The notes beneath the pieces are model-generated. The model was not told the origin of the DNA and did not search any database. It saw only the letters and a program-made list of their open reading frames with translations. The position numbers and the translations under genes are program-made. A stretch of 64,000 nucleotides of DNA from Axinella damicornis (Eukaryota; Porifera; Demospongiae; Axinellida; Axinellidae): positions 9,195,840 to 9,259,839 of the forward strand of contig OZ007511.1 in assembly GCA_963931865.1 (NCBI GenBank). Direction: 5' to 3'. Within the stretch, counting starts at the first letter, position 1, and each line of letters starts with the position of its first letter. Shown here piece after piece: positions 1 to 12,255 of the stretch.

Positions 1-330
1 TGTTTGCAAGTTCAGCAGCGGTTACGGTTGAAGTCGGGAGTGAAGACTGCTGAAACAGTGAGGTGGTGACAGATGTGGTCTGCTGTGTCAGTGAGTTGCT
101 CTCATCTTGCAGCAGCACCTCAAGACACTCATCAAGCTCCATATTCCTGTTTGCAAGTTCGGCATCAGTCATGGTGGATGTTGGGAGTGAAGACTGCTGA
201 AAGAGTGAGGTAGTGCCACGTGTGGTCTGCTGAAACCGTGTGCCGCTCTCGTCATCCAGCAGCATCTGAAGACAGTCATCAAGCTCCGAATTCCTGCTTG
301 CAAATGCAAGTTCAGCGTCAGATACGGTGG
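1..330 (-). repeat. 147-bp coding tandem repeat in the last forkhead-gene exon
   Basis: The plus strand repeats with a period of 147 bp: catcaagctcc recurs at 130 and 277, and tgtttgcaag at 1 and 148. Read on the minus strand in the gene frame, each unit encodes about 49 residues with an acidic core (ELDECLEVLLQDES, ELDDCLQMLLDDES) followed by a Ser/Thr/Gln-rich linker containing SLFQQSSLPTST. At least two full units are present and a third begins at the left edge. Acidic-hydrophobic cores of this kind resemble short transactivation motifs, but that role is inference. Confidence 0.85.
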
Positions 331-3119
331 AAGTCGGGAGTGTGCTTCCACCACCTGGATGCTTACCAGGAGCAGGAGGCTCAAGGTGCATGGGTGACTG
401 TGGTTGCCCTAGAGCTGTACTGGTGGATGTGACAGCAAACTCAGAGACAGCCGACCCAGGCTGGGTGACAGGAGAACGTGGAATATTAAAGTTGTCCCAC
501 CACGAAATTATTTCACACTCCATCTGTTCCAGATGTTCCAGAGAGCGGTGAAGAACAATCGTGTTGAACTCAGGATCATCACTTGCAGGGGACTGTGCCA
601 TGCTGCGTGCATGTTCTCTGGAGGCATCTTGCAAATCATCCAGCTTGTTCTGAATGTCTCCAAGATTGGTGAGGATGCTTTTACGGCTGCTGTCATTTGC
701 AAAGTACTGTGCCACAAAGTTCCTCAGGTTGTAAAGCGCTCGGTCAGCTTCCAGGAGTTCAACTGCAGAAGGACATAGACTCAAAGCTGGCAGGGACTCA
801 TAAGCAGGTGCTTGAAAATGAGTATTGAACCAAGGGGTCTCCTCCTCCATGACAGTCTCGCGGAAGACATCACTGTCCAGAAGATGCTCAATGTTAGGCA
901 AACGGTACTCTTGCACAAATTTGCGATCAAGGTCATGCTTCTCAAGGATGTCGGCAGGTATTTCCATCAGGAGCTCTTCAGCTGTTTTTCCACCGGTAGG
1001 GGGTGGAGTTTCAGCAGCAGACATGGTTGGGCTGTTGATCGAGGATTCCTCAGTCCACACACCAGGACTTCCTTCAGGAGTGTGTGGGCCTATCAGCGTT
1101 TGCGGAGAGAGGAACACCGAGTCAGAGAGAGAGTCGTCAGAAAACTCAGATTTGGGTTCTTCTCCAATGTTTGGCATCCTCCACGGTCCTGCAGTAAACG
1201 GTACTACAGTGGTATCTTTTGGCATTTCTTCCGTTGCCGGTTCCCCTTTTTTTGCCAGGCTTTCCCCACCCTCGGAGTTTGGTACATCACTGTCCTGTTC
1301 ACATCTCCGGTGCTTCCTTTTGCCAACTGGAGGAGACTGAAGTGTCATCGGTGGAGGCCTCAGAAATGGCCACCTCGGTTGAGGCTGAACCAGTGGGATG
1401 GTGTACTCCGCACCTGGAACATTTATACGTGAGTACGTTCCAGGCTCAGGGAAGATGAAAAACTCTGGTTTCATGGAGGGACGTTTCATCCCAGGCAGTT
1501 GCGGTAGTTTTAGCAGGGGTGGTGCCACGGCTTGAGCGGCAGACTGCTGTGGATTCTTTTCGTCAGCCCTTGCAGTGTCATTGTGTGGTTGTTCTCCCTT
1601 GTAGGATATGTTTACGACAGGGTGCTCTGTGGAAGAGATAAACAGTTTGGGTGGAGAGTCATCTTATTGATCTACCAGCATGTCCACAGAATACTCAAGC
1701 ATCAAGCACAGTAATTACTAATCATAAATTATATGAACATAATAGAAGACACAAAACAATGTTTAGCTGGTCCCCCATTGCAAGGCTAAGTCAGTAACTG
1801 TTACTTAAAGACTTGCTATAACAGTTTCTACAGTCGGTTGGTAGGTTCTATACCTATACGACACAACTAGTCTGTAATTTTAGGACAGTATTGAGCAGAC
1901 TTAACTCAACAGGAAAGAGGGCAGACATTAACTCACTTGAAACAGGTGAATTCTGGAAGGCATCCCTGCTCATCAGACTCCACTGTTGTTTCTTTGGGGA
2001 AGGAGGGAGAGGACGGACAGTGCTGGCATGTGCAGTGTGGTCCACCAGCGGCATACCATCGTGGGGGACATTCACCATGGGAAGAGCTGCAGAATCAATC
2101 AGTCCAGAAAAGGAGAGTGACACAGTAACATGTTGTATAAACAATACAGACTCGAGCACAAATCGGGAATAACTGCATGCAATTAATGTATACATACAAG
2201 AGTTCATAACAATGCCAGAGTGACCAAATTACAAGGGTTTTCTTACGTGAAGCAGGCTTTTGGCTGGTTGCAATGTTTGTCTCCCCTTTCGTCATGCCGG
2301 TGTACTTCATCAGCTCCCTCTCAAGGGCTGCCCTCTTCTCAGGAATGATCTCATAGAGGAAGCCTCTCTTTCCTTTCATGCCTGGCTTTTCAGCTTTGCG
2401 GAAGTACTGCCCCTGGGAAAGGGTGTGCCTGATGGAACTCTGTTGTTTGAGGAAGAAAGCAAAGGAGGCATTTATACGACATAATTATAATCACAATCAT
2501 TGTTTGTACATATAGCTAATTGTATAGCCTTGTTTGTACATGTATCCTATCCACAAGTTCAGATTGCAGTATATATATATATATACACGAACCTTCCAAG
2601 CAATTTTGCCAGCTTTGGTAGCATCCTTGAAGTAGGGGAACTCTCCTCTGCAATAGTGATGAAAGGTTTATTAATTTTAATAAGCTTTACTAACGAGCTA
2701 CGCGTGCGCTCCACTCAGCCCCACCCCCCACGCCAACACTCGATCTGCTACAATACTCACTCAAGATACTTGTAGATGGCGCTGACGGGAAGGGAGCCGC
2801 ACTTGCTGTCATTCAGGGCCATGCCGATCAGCGCTGGGTACGAACAATTGGGTTTGCCGGCTTGGTCGCGGTTTCCATGGCGGGTTCTTCCGAGAGATGC
2901 GGCCCGGGGGCAGCCGGCCAGTGGGAAGATGTTGGTTTTCACATCAGCAATCGAGTGGCGAGGGACTTGAGCGGGCATGGACCAAGCTGTGTTGGTCATC
3001 GTCGGGCTCTTGTGGCGGATCGTGGCCAGTGGATTGGCATCGACTGGTCGGAGATCGGAGGGAGGGACGGGAAGTCCAGCCAGCCACTCGGCCCATGAAG
3101 GGTAGCTTGATTTCTGCAT
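1..3119 (-). CDS. Forkhead transcription factor, FoxN1/4-like (3' end off the window)
   Basis: This is a predicted nuclear DNA-binding transcription factor. Five exons fit in phase with GT/AG borders on the minus strand: 2761-3119, 2593-2647, 2247-2439, 1937-2086 and 1-1662 (open at the left edge). The start is the ATG at 3119, with an in-frame TGA upstream. The forkhead domain is split over exons 1-3. Exon 1 holds a KPNCSYPALIGMAL-like helix 1 and SLPVSAIYKYLE; exon 2 holds FPYFKDATKAGKIAWK; exon 3 holds the recognition helix SSIRHTLSQGQYFRKAEKPG and the wing KGKRGFLYEIIPEK. The NSK-type GSLPVS segment and the long basic wing resemble FoxN1/4 more than other Fox classes. That class assignment is by eye. 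The SSIRH variant, where most families have NSIRH, is unusual. Exon 5 is rich in Pro, Ser and acidic residues and ends in 49-residue repeats. Confidence 0.85.
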
Positions 3120-3557
3120 CAGTAATCTCCCAAGGAACAAAGTCGATCAGTAGTTGAAGTTTCGGACGATGAAGTGATGATTTTGATGCTATTCAGCACT
3201 GAAAAATCTGCTCTCTTCAATTCACAAACGGTCACTTGCACTCTCTGGATCGAGAATAACGCAATAGCGTATATACGTTACCTAAGCAACGAATACATTA
3301 CACACTGCGTATAGCGTTATAGCGTACGCGCGATTTTAACTCACGCGATCGAGCTGTCCTCTAGCTCTATCGCTGCACTGGTTTCAGCATAACATTAATT
3401 TTAGAAGAATAAAAATAAAATGGCAAGTGCTCTTCTTGGATGGTCGGATAACAAATAAACACACTGAAATTAAATTAATTATGAATGATGAACGAAAGTA
3501 CGTACAGTAATAAATAATTTCCATGTGTGCAAAACACACTGTCACACACATCTGTCA
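3120..3557. other. AT-rich intergenic stretch upstream of the forkhead gene
   Basis: No coding exon is supported here. The first 250 bases upstream of the forkhead start contain short repeats around tagcgtta/cgcgcg and are the likely promoter side of that gene. No recognised binding site is claimed. Confidence 0.3.
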
Positions 3558-3661
3558 CTAGGAGTCACTTAGAAGCTGGTAGGGATGTGCTGCAAGGTAG
3601 TCATCATCGTCAATATCGCTATCACTGTCTGCCCTGTCTCTGGAATTGGGTACGTCCCCTT
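3558..3661 (-). CDS. Possible terminal exon encoding an acidic C-terminus
   Basis: On the minus strand an AG acceptor (attcctag) precedes 34 codons ending in TAG. The translation is strongly acidic and ends with DSDSDIDDDDYLAAHPYQLL followed by SDS and stop. Composition and a clean stop suggest a real last exon. It lies on the same strand downstream of the SH2 exons at 7793-8736, so it could end that gene, but it needs an entering phase of 1 while the last SH2 exon found leaves in phase 0. At least one exon between them would be missing. It could also belong to an unseen gene. Confidence 0.35.
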
Positions 3662-4556
3662 CTAGGAATGTGGGGTTACTGTTTCCAAGGTTCAAAGTGC
3701 AAGCAAGATTCTCCCTACAGTCAAAGGAAACAAATCAGACGTCACCTTCAACAAAACCCCCACAAATCTACCAACTGTCCATTCAGCACTTCAACAAGCA
3801 CTAGTGTGAGGCAAATAATAATCTTTCATCTCAGCTTTCATACAATTATTATTATAGTGCTACTCACAGGACCCTCAACGAATCGGACGCTTCAGAGTCG
3901 ATCACATGACTAAACATTAAATGCACACTTTAGTGGGCATTATCTAGATAATACACACCCTTTAAAGACCAATGGCTGTTTTGGGTCACTGGGTGACACT
4001 AAATATCAGCTTTTGTGCATTACGGGGCTAATTAGTTAGTGCACTCGGGCAATTGGTCTCGGGCGGATACTGCACTCACCTTCGGCTCATGCATTATTTC
4101 GCCCTCGACCGTTAACTACATTGCCCTCATGCACTAAAACCCGTAATGCGGTATTCAAATTATACCGTAGTCGCACATTACTAGGCGCATGTGCCAATAT
4201 CTCCGTTGGAAGGAAATATGTATGCACTTATAAGGAAGATGCACTTAATTTTGAATGACTTTCTTTCCTCGAATAGGAGGTGTGCTTCATTTCGAATCAT
4301 AGCTCTCTTCTGTTCCATAGGATAGAAAATGGCAGAGTTTCTGGAAGAACATTTCAGCACTTAATAAAGATTAGCTGGGACGAGGATCCAAGTACGTACA
4401 AGAAAATTTATCACCCATGCAAATGTCTCTTATGGCATTGCATGATAACTTCTTCTCTATACTAATTCCGTATGATCATACTTACTGGTTCACACAGTGA
4501 TGCAGGATCAGGGAAACAAGAGTCGGGAATGTGCGAGTAGAGCCCTGTGTAGGTGT

Positions 4557-4587
<31 letters not shown>

Positions 4588-7360
4588 GGATTTATATATT
4601 AATGTGTGTGTGGATATACAGTGTATGTACATGTATAAATTATATGGGTACTGGCATACATATACATACATACATCAGGCCAGAATGAAACACCGGAAGT
4701 CACGTGAGTGCAAACTTCAAATCGTAAGAGCTCGAGCGCTCTTGATCTCATAGAAAATGGCTTCATGTGAACCAGGGCGGACAAGCGCTTACAGCAAAGA
4801 CTTACGCCGGGTCCTACAATGGTATTCTGTACACTGATCCCAAAGGCTGACTAGTAAGAAGGCGCGGTGCGATTGGGTGCTTTGCGGTCGAATCACTTGC
4901 TGAAGCTGTCGAATTAACTTCCTGCGGTATAGCATTCAACTGTGAGCCATAAACGCTGCCTGGGAATGACTGAGTCTGCTAGTCTATCTACTGTACGTAG
5001 CTCGCATGCATGACAACTTGTGACTACTATACACTAATTGGTCAGAGGACTGCTGTCATGTGACTTCCGTTCTACAAATTCAGTTGCAAGATCTTTGAAA
5101 ACCTCGGTAATGCAATACCAGTATACAGGCCTAGGGATAATTATTTAGTTTACACTGTACTGGAAATCTTGTAGTTGATTGTTTACATGTAAACCTATTG
5201 TACAAGATGTACAACAAAAATTGTTGTATATCTGTAAAATGGACACAGTATAAACATGTAAACAAATCAATACATAATTTAGTGCACATTCCTACCAAAC
5301 ATGCCATGGAGTACTAGTGCAATCAATCTTCTTCCAATGGAAAGTTCGTACCACACAGAGATGAACCAACAAACTCCAAGCTTCTTTTTCAAACATTTTC
5401 TTCGCTAGCTACAAGCGGTACAATCCGTTTCCTCAATTACTTCCACAAGTGACTTCCTACATTGCTCGCCCTCCGTGCCTCAGGAAATGCCAAACTTTCC
5501 TACACAGCTCTCTTCAACAATCATGGCTGCCTTCAAATGCCGTATAGCTGGTTATTTTTTCGTGGGGTGCCAATTTTCGCTATTTTCGTTACTCATCAAC
5601 AAGTCACGAAATTTTCCACCCACAAAATTTTCAACCCATAATCGCGCTGTGCAACACGCAGCTACGTGCCATCGTTCAAGTACACTGTACGGCTCTTCGA
5701 AGCTGTACCTGCGTGACTGCATCCCGTTGACAGTGTCCTCGATTGACAGGATCCTCTATCACCAGCTGTCCCTTGCGTTGTGATCGAATTGGACCTAGGC
5801 GACGAAAAATGAGGTCAGCCTACGGTAACTCTCGCCACAGCAAATGGATCAATACGGTTGCCATTCTCGTGTTAGCATGTTTGTTCTTCTCCAACACCGG
5901 CCTCCCACATGTCTTTTACTGACGAAGTAGCGTTGCCACTCACGCTAGTGAAGTGCAATGTCATTGAAACTGTACTTCGGCCATCAACCACGTGTACTAA
6001 TTTGTATAGTACATCATCCGCGATGATAACGCGAACCCAGGTGCCACGAAAATTAGAACCACGAAAAATTAATTGTGACGACCGTATCCAGCGTTTCATG
6101 AAAATTTCCACCCACGAAAATAACCCGCTATCCGGTAATAACCGCACCTCTAAACGAAATATACACCACCCTAGTTTAGCAGCCGCAGCTAGTATTTGAG
6201 TAGCACAAGGAGGGAAATGACAGTCACCTTTTTCCAATGATTGTACTAAACAAGAGCGGCATTTGATCGCTGAAATATACATGTACAGCACACAACACGG
6301 TGACATCATACACTGCCTAATGACCAGGGATTTATCCAGAGAAGCAATGACAACTGTACAGGAACAAGAGCGCATAAGTAGGTCACGCCCCCCGGAGTAA
6401 GAGCGGTAACTTCATTAGGCGCCCATGGTGAGGGCGGAATACTTGAAAAATAGAATATCCAAGTCGCCATACGGCGGTAATTGTTAATGTGTTGGCTAAG
6501 TGCAAAGATCTAAGTGGCTAGCAATTCAGCTCCGGCTGAGCTTAATATTTGAACCTATAAGTTATCCCACTGTGGCGATCATTGCTGATGTCGACGTCCT
6601 CCACCTCCAGGCTCAGGTAAGCAAATCCACACAATAACCGTTGTTGTGACTGTTCGAGTAGACCAGGTTAGCTAAGCTTCAGCACAGCCACAGAGCGTTC
6701 TCTAGTAGCTGTCACTGTCGTTAATTAATTCCTGCCGTTACTTGGCTCAGAACTACACAGCTGTGCACTACAACACGGATTAATGACCATGGTGCCCCTG
6801 CTCCAGTCAATTGACTCCATTATCACATGGCGGAAAGAATCACTACAAGAGTGCTAGTACCACTGTAGCTATTTTTAGTACAACCAAGACTGAATTCTTG
6901 GTACAACTCATGGATTTTGCCCGGTTTGAATTTTGTGGAAGTTACACGCTCTTACTCCGGGGGCACGACCTACTTATGCACTCTTGAAGGAACTAATACT
7001 CAACTTGGCAACCGTGGTGAGTCTCTGTACAGTTATTAACACTAGGAATACGTATCTGCCACGCACGTGCCACATGCGTACGCATGACCTGACCATGTGC
7101 TTACGAGTATCTAGACGTGCACGATCCATCTATACAGCTAGTGTGAGTTTGAAGCTGAGATAAAGATGACGATTGCAATCACTGTTGGACTCCACATTAA
7201 GCTGAGTTATGTAGGTCTGCAAGCTCTGAAGGGTCTGCAAGCTCTGAAGGCCCCACTCGCTTGTACTCTGGTCTCTGGCTATGCGAGACATTGTGGGTTT
7301 GCGGTATAAACAGATGTCGACTGCACCTCTGTTTGACTCCGTATGTAGCTGCTCTGAGCT
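3662..7360. other. Long non-coding stretch with scattered repeat fragments
   Basis: No supported exon was found. It includes a (TG)n/poly-G microsatellite near 4552-4590 and cgaaaatt-rich repeat pieces around 5540-6190. These share the phrase taaacgaaat...tagtagccgc with copies near 9055-9170 and 20797-20890, so a dispersed non-autonomous element is likely. A missing exon for the C-terminal end of the SH2 domain may lie here. Confidence 0.3.
4552..4590. repeat. (TG)n followed by a poly-G run
   Basis: About eight to nine TG units run directly into roughly 18 G residues. This is a simple microsatellite with no other visible feature. Confidence 0.9.
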
Positions 7361-7400
7361 TAGCCTCGTTCCCAGGCTGCGTGGCCTGAGAATGAGGCTA
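7361..7400. mobile_element. Minimal fold-back element of the TAGCCTCG family with 9-bp TSD
   Basis: The 40-bp insert starts TAGCCTCGTTCCCAGGC and ends with the inverted form GGCCTGAGAATGAGGCTA. It is flanked by perfect direct repeats ctctgagct at 7352-7360 and 7401-7409. This is the shortest clear member of the family in the window and is little more than two terminal repeats. Confidence 0.85.
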
Positions 7401-7792
7401 CTCTGAGCTTTGCAAGCTCTGGAGGCACTGCACGCTCGTCCACTGATCTGAGTCTCAAGGTTGTAACTCTTGCACGGTCAAGTCCTTGTGGCAAATAACT
7501 CAATTGGCCGGGAGGAAACCCGCAACATTATCAGCAGTCCTGAACGTGACAGGTTCCGGTACGCATGTACATGTATGTGCATATGTACGTACATACATAC
7601 ATACGAATATAGTGAGAATGGATCTACCATTCAGAGCCTCGCGCTAATGCGCTCGGCAATAATGTTGAGTCAGTAACAAATGACCATGGTGTAGTCCGAA
7701 TCATTCCCGAGTGATGCATAGTAAGTAATTTCCTAACAGGAATTTGCTGTTATAAAGGCGATGTATTTCACAATGGAGCCAAAGTAATTCAC

Positions 7793-8736
7793 CTGTAAGT
7801 GCACTCCGCTGACGTCAACCTCTATGAGGTAGTGTATGATCCTTCCCTGGGCAGCCTTGAGGGAGAGGGCGTAACAGCCAGGGTGGCTAGTGCTCTGGCG
7901 GACGATGAAAGTTCCCTCCCCTTGCTGAGAAAGGATTTCCATTGCTAAATCCCTGAAGGGCAGAGGAAGAAACAGAAATGTCGTTATTGAACCACTGTCC
8001 ACTCATACGTAGCTGCATGGCGGTTAGTTAAAGCATTTCAACAGTGGACCTAAAGGTTCAAGGGCCCAATTTTTTGAACACTGGGAATGGAAGCCCTACA
8101 AGGCAAGACAGTTTGTTTCTAAGTCCATTTATGCCAAACATGACGGAAATGGCCCTCCCAGTGCCAACCAGGGCCTTTATACACTAGAGCCCAGACACGG
8201 CCATGCTGTTTGCATCCTTCAGGTGCACCCACCCACCTCCCTCTGTCCTGCCTTTTCTGCTCATGTAGAACCTAAGTCCCAAGGACACTGCCGGATGTGA
8301 CATCATGAAGCTGAAAGTCTCACAATGCATTATGTGCTATGGGCCCTGAAGGAAAAAGGCCTTCAGGGCGCACTCAGCAACTACACATTATGGTGATCTC
8401 TCTTTCTCTCAAATACATGTAGTCACGACAGTAGTCAATTGCCTCATATCTCTAAGATCTGTGAGCAGCTAATAGTTTTGGCAGATTGTAGCACCTGTTC
8501 ATTGAGGGCAAGGAAGCCTCTGTGCTGTACATGCTGTAGGTGCTGGGCTGACTGGAAGCACACACTGAAAAACAGACTTTAGAGTTTACATCTCACAGGG
8601 ACTAACCTAGGTATTCCAGCCTGAAACCACTCCGCATCGTCCAGTGAGATACTGTCTATGTCTGGCAGACCACTGCCACTGTGTCTGTTACTGGCCAGCG
8701 CCCCTCCTCCTCCTCCCTCCGCACCATGAGAAGGGA
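7793..8736 (-). CDS. SH2-domain exons of a PTB-SH2 adaptor gene (3' part)
   Basis: SH2 domains bind phosphotyrosine peptides. Two minus-strand exons, 8607-8736 and 7793-7952, join in phase 2 across CCT AG|G GAT to give DDAEWFQAGIPRDLAMEILS. The second exon carries the phosphate-binding strand GTFIVRQSTSHPGCYALSL, with the conserved Arg in FIVR, and then HYLIEVDVSGVHLQ. Exon 8607-8736 starts after a roughly 100-nt pyrimidine tract and encodes a Gly/Ser-rich linker before the domain. The C-terminal third of the SH2 fold was not found. The exon entry phase (1) matches the exit of the coiled-coil exon at 21337, so I infer that both belong to one gene. Confidence 0.8.
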
Positions 8737-9054
8737 CTGGAGAAGGTGAGAGGGAGTGTGTATGTGAGTGTTTGTGTGTGTGGAGGGGAGGGGAGGAGGA
8801 AAGTGGAGAGGGGAAGAGAAAAGTGGAGAGGGAAAATGAGTGACACTGCACGCGTATGTAGAGTTGATGCCCCATGCATAACAACGATGTACTGTTGCTG
8901 ACATGTAGCTCGCTAACAATAATATCCCCTATTCAACGTCATCATTATAACCACACCCAATAAGAGCGTTCGGATACCACAATGATTATCATGGTGTTAT
9001 ATACTGTGATCAAAATCTGGCAGTGGCAATGGCCTGGGAATGAGGCTACCACAA

Positions 9055-9175
9055 ATACCGTATTTCCATGATCAAACGCCGCACTCGATTAGTGGCCGCC
9101 CTTGAATAATACCTGCACCTCCAGAAGGGTTGAACGAAATAAACGCCTCCCTTGTTTAGTAGCCGCGGCTCGATT
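9055..9175. repeat. Dispersed repeat fragment (accgtatttcc...gccgc type)
   Basis: The sequence accgtatttccatgatcaaa followed by gccgcactcgattagtggcc is matched in inverted orientation near 20800-20890 (gattagtggc, tagtagccgc, aatacggtat). It looks like one end of a non-autonomous DNA element. No target duplication was identified. Confidence 0.5.
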
Positions 9176-9535
9176 GAAGCGCTTTGTCTATAGCCCTCAA
9201 GGACCGTGATTGTTTCGCTGTGACTGTTTCACTGTGAGCGTGAAGAGCTGATTGTTGGTCATATTCCCGAGAACTGTCTAAGCATTTGGCGTTTTCTGAG
9301 GTCCGGAGGCGACGTGTGAACGGCGAAATCTTTCGTGACAGTAATGGCTTTGGCGTTTCCTACCGTCATGATTATGACGGTACCGCAACGGCCAGGGCTG
9401 AAACAAAACTACTTCTTTGTGCATACATGGTGCTCCAATACTATTCCGTTACGCATTTGTATTTAAAGGTCGTTTATCATATCCATCCAAGCTGACCTTC
9501 GGAAGGGTACATTCCGAAGTTGATATCGGCACACA

Positions 9536-10382
9536 ATGTCTTCACCGACCCATCGTAAGTTCAGGAATTGGTGTTAATTCAGCCACATTCACTTGAGCCA
9601 ACACACCATCTGCAGTACCTTCAAGCTCTGATGAGGACCCGATATTTGCGGCAGAGAAAAAAGGAACAAGTAAGGAAACACATCTCATCACACTAAACAA
9701 TAGTGTGCATTGGCACCATTTTCCCACAGGATCCTTACCCCAATCGAAGTAGTTCTGAAGGGGTTGACTAACTCGAAGACTCGACCCTCTCCTCGGGTTG
9801 TTCAGTCAGAAAAGGGAAGGGGAGTGGTGGCGAATGAACCCATTTCCAAAGGCGACTTTGTCATTGAATACAAGACCAAAGAAGTCTACCGACTCAGACA
9901 GAGAGCAGCCCACATCAAGGAGTACGACATGAACGGAGAGGGGTCTTACGTATTTGAAATTCAAACAAGCGATGGAAAGTGGTGCCTGGATGCCACAAGG
10001 CGGATGGACAGCTTGGGACGCCTAATGAACCATTCTGTCTGTCCAAGCCTGAAGCCATTCAAGCCACTGTTTGTTAACCAGAAGTGGCGCGTGGGGTTTC
10101 TTGCAGTCCATGACATAGCCCCAGGTGAGGAACTCACCTGGGGCTATGGCGCTCCCCCTGAGGGACACAAGTGGCTGTTCAGGCGGCCACCAACAACCCC
10201 TCAAGCAGCTGACAATTCCAACCAACTAGGAAATCTCTCCAGCCAAAGTGAGCAAATTCCGTCCTAATGCATAAGCTCCAACTTCAATGCCCTACCCTAC
10301 AGATGGCTCAGTCAACTTGCCACTACCTCAACCATCTGGACCCACTGCACCTCCCCCAGTCCCATCAACTCCTCTTCCTCCA
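9536..10382 (+). CDS. SET domain (KMT5A-like) exons, 5' part of a SET-zinc finger-recombinase gene
   Basis: This is a predicted lysine methyltransferase module. Exon 1 begins at the ATG at 9536 (MSSPTH, donor gtaagttc). An acidic mini-exon follows, roughly 9603-9666. The SET exon is 9730-10247 and a proline-rich exon is 10303-10382. The SET exon shows EKGRGVVANEPISKGDFVIE, the Asn-His-Ser signature in GRLMNHSVC, and the C-terminal GEELTWGYG, where KMT5A-type enzymes usually have YDYG. Order and spacing match the KMT5A/SET8 class. The mini-exon and SET exon do not join in frame as written: one more A in the poly-A run near 9655 would restore it. Catalytic residues look present, but activity cannot be judged. 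Confidence 0.75.
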
Positions 10383-10448
10383 GTAATAATGAGTCATGAC
10401 TTTATAACAGCTAGACAGAATTAAATAACCTACCCCAAATTCCTTTAG

Positions 10449-11618
10449 ATGGACAGAGGAGCCACAAAAGGTGGATTGAAGGTGAGCATTTGTAGTAATT
10501 TTGTACATGTTCACGGCCTTTGCCTTCAGCACACTAACTCCACTTACGTAGAGGAAGCAGCCACCTCTGAAGAGGAAGGCCAGGGCTTCTGCGAGGAAGG
10601 TGGGTTGACTCACGACCCCACCGCATGTAGATTGAGACATGTACTCCTCCAACACAGATAACCGGCAAGGATTTCCTCCTCATGGAGGCTACGTGTGTTG
10701 GCGGTGGCTATGAGAGTGAGGTAATGCTCGCCAGTTGGGCTATATGTTCATGCATCAATTTCGATCACTCCAAGTGGTTTGCTTATCCTCTAAGAGTGAA
10801 AGTGACAGCACTGATGAACTTGAACCCCATCAGCAACCTTGCAGTGCAAGCAAGGGGATGGCAGCAGAGGTACCAACATCCTTGCTGGTGTCTTCTGAGG
10901 AGGTTAGTTGCTCAACACTGTGTCAAATTTAAGGGTGCATGAATCGGACCTAACCAGCAAGCTAAAATACAAGCCATGCAGCTCAGCGTTTGGTTACTAA
11001 AAACATCTGTGGTGAACCATGTCTGCTAAAACCCACAAGTAGACTGAATGCTCCATGGTCTGCTCTAACTCTCACCTCCATTCCCCAGATGTCAGACTCC
11101 TCCTACCCAAAACCCATGAAACGGAGGGTAATCATTGAAAGTGAAGACAGCGATGATTGCATAGAAAGTGAGAAATGTGTCAACTCATCTAACATATAGG
11201 GAAACCTCACTACCGATTTGTATACCAAGTGCACTTACAGTGTATGCATTCACAATCTATTGCTTCCTAGAACCTGCAAAGTTTGGCAAATGCCCGATAT
11301 GCGACGTGGATGACATTCGACTTGCCATCCTCAATGTGCACATCAGGCATTGTGCTGATGAGTAACTGGAAGCAGGCAAAAGTTAACATGCCTAAGATGC
11401 ATTGCACTATTTATGAGTTGTGAGGATCTACAGATCGGGTCCTGCAATTATACAGCGATGCAGAGGATCAGCAGTCACCTTCAGAAGATGGTAAGTTCTG
11501 CTCTTACAAGATGAAAGCAGCATAGTCAATTGTATTATGTCCTACAGAGTTTGTGGATCAACAGCCTGTTGTCATTGACAGTGGGGAGGACCAACCAGAC
11601 GATCCCATCGATGACCAG
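10449..11618 (+). CDS. Small acidic exons and a CCHC zinc finger, middle of the SET-recombinase gene
   Basis: Several short plus-strand exons chain in phase: 10449-10481, 10530-10599, 10658-10692, 10795-10902, 11089-11167, 11271-11361, 11434-11490 and 11548-11618. Most encode Ser/Asp/Glu-rich peptides (SESDSTDELEP, IIESEDSDDC, DSGEDQPDDPIDDQ). Exon 11271-11361 encodes CPICDVDDIRLAILNVHIRH plus C, a Cys-Cys-His-Cys finger resembling UBZ4-type ubiquitin-binding or small C2HC fingers. One junction (11361 to 11434) is a base out of phase, so that border is uncertain. A degenerate copy of one module lies near 11687-11759 with an in-frame stop. Function is unknown beyond being acidic linker plus finger. 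Confidence 0.55.
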
Positions 11619-12021
11619 GTAAAATTGTTTTACCCGGAATGTGCTTGATATTATTGTTCTAAAGCTCAACGTTGGTCCTTCTTAGCAACCTTGCAGCAGC
11701 AGAGGGACAGTTGTTGAGTTGCCACCGTGCCGTGGTCTGTTGCTGTTGTCTTAGGATGAGGTTAGTTGTCCAGCAAGCTGCATCTTAAGTATTGATTGGG
11801 CACCTACTGTGCACATACGTGGATGGATAATTTGATGGGTGGGCGCTTATGGGGCCCAAAAGAATTACAATGGGGTGGGTTAGGGTTATGGATAGGGTTA
11901 GGGTTTCACACCACCAATGGATTAGGCAGCACTTTCCAATATAATATTAATGAGCTCGTTAAAGGGTTAATTAAACCGGGTCCTCCAAAACCTACAAGTT
12001 GACTGAAAACTCCAAGGTCAG

Positions 12022-12189
12022 TGTTGTGCCTTTAGATTGATTGTGTAACAGTCATGTGAGTATCATGTGATCATGCCATGTGTCCTTTGATGAATGAAAA
12101 AGATACTGAATTTGAGTGTTGTCTAGCTGTAGCGCTAACTAAGATCCCGAGAGGCTCGGAAACTGAAACTGCGATCGCGGTTCATTACA
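12022..12189 (+). repeat. 5' LTR of the internally deleted BEL/Pao element
   Basis: This 168-bp direct repeat runs from tgttgtgcct to ttcattaca. It is identical by eye to the copy at 15214-15381. Confidence 0.95.
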
Positions 12190-12205
12190 TGGTCCTTCGA
12201 GCCGG
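12190..12205 (+). other. tRNA-Tyr primer binding site of the BEL/Pao element
   Basis: TGGTCCTTCGAGCCGG starts immediately after the LTR. Its complement CCGGCTCGAAGGACCA is the acceptor end of animal tRNA-Tyr (established knowledge). The same site occurs in the second BEL/Pao element at 49421-49436. Confidence 0.85.
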
Positions 12206-12255
12206 ATTCGTCCTTTCGGGAAACACGACCAACGCGAGCAAAATTGTTGATCCAC

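Noticed and set aside
812..1432. 206-codon plus-strand frame
   Set aside because: It is antisense to the forkhead-gene exon 1-1662, which has matching splice phase and biased composition. The plus frame has no recognisable content.
5872..6375. 167-codon minus-strand frame
   Set aside because: Not biased like a coding region, no splice partners, overlaps repeat fragments, and no domain is recognised.
6560..6620. Possible plus-strand exon ending CAG|gtaagc
   Set aside because: A good donor is present but no convincing acceptor or neighbouring exon was found. Too short to support.
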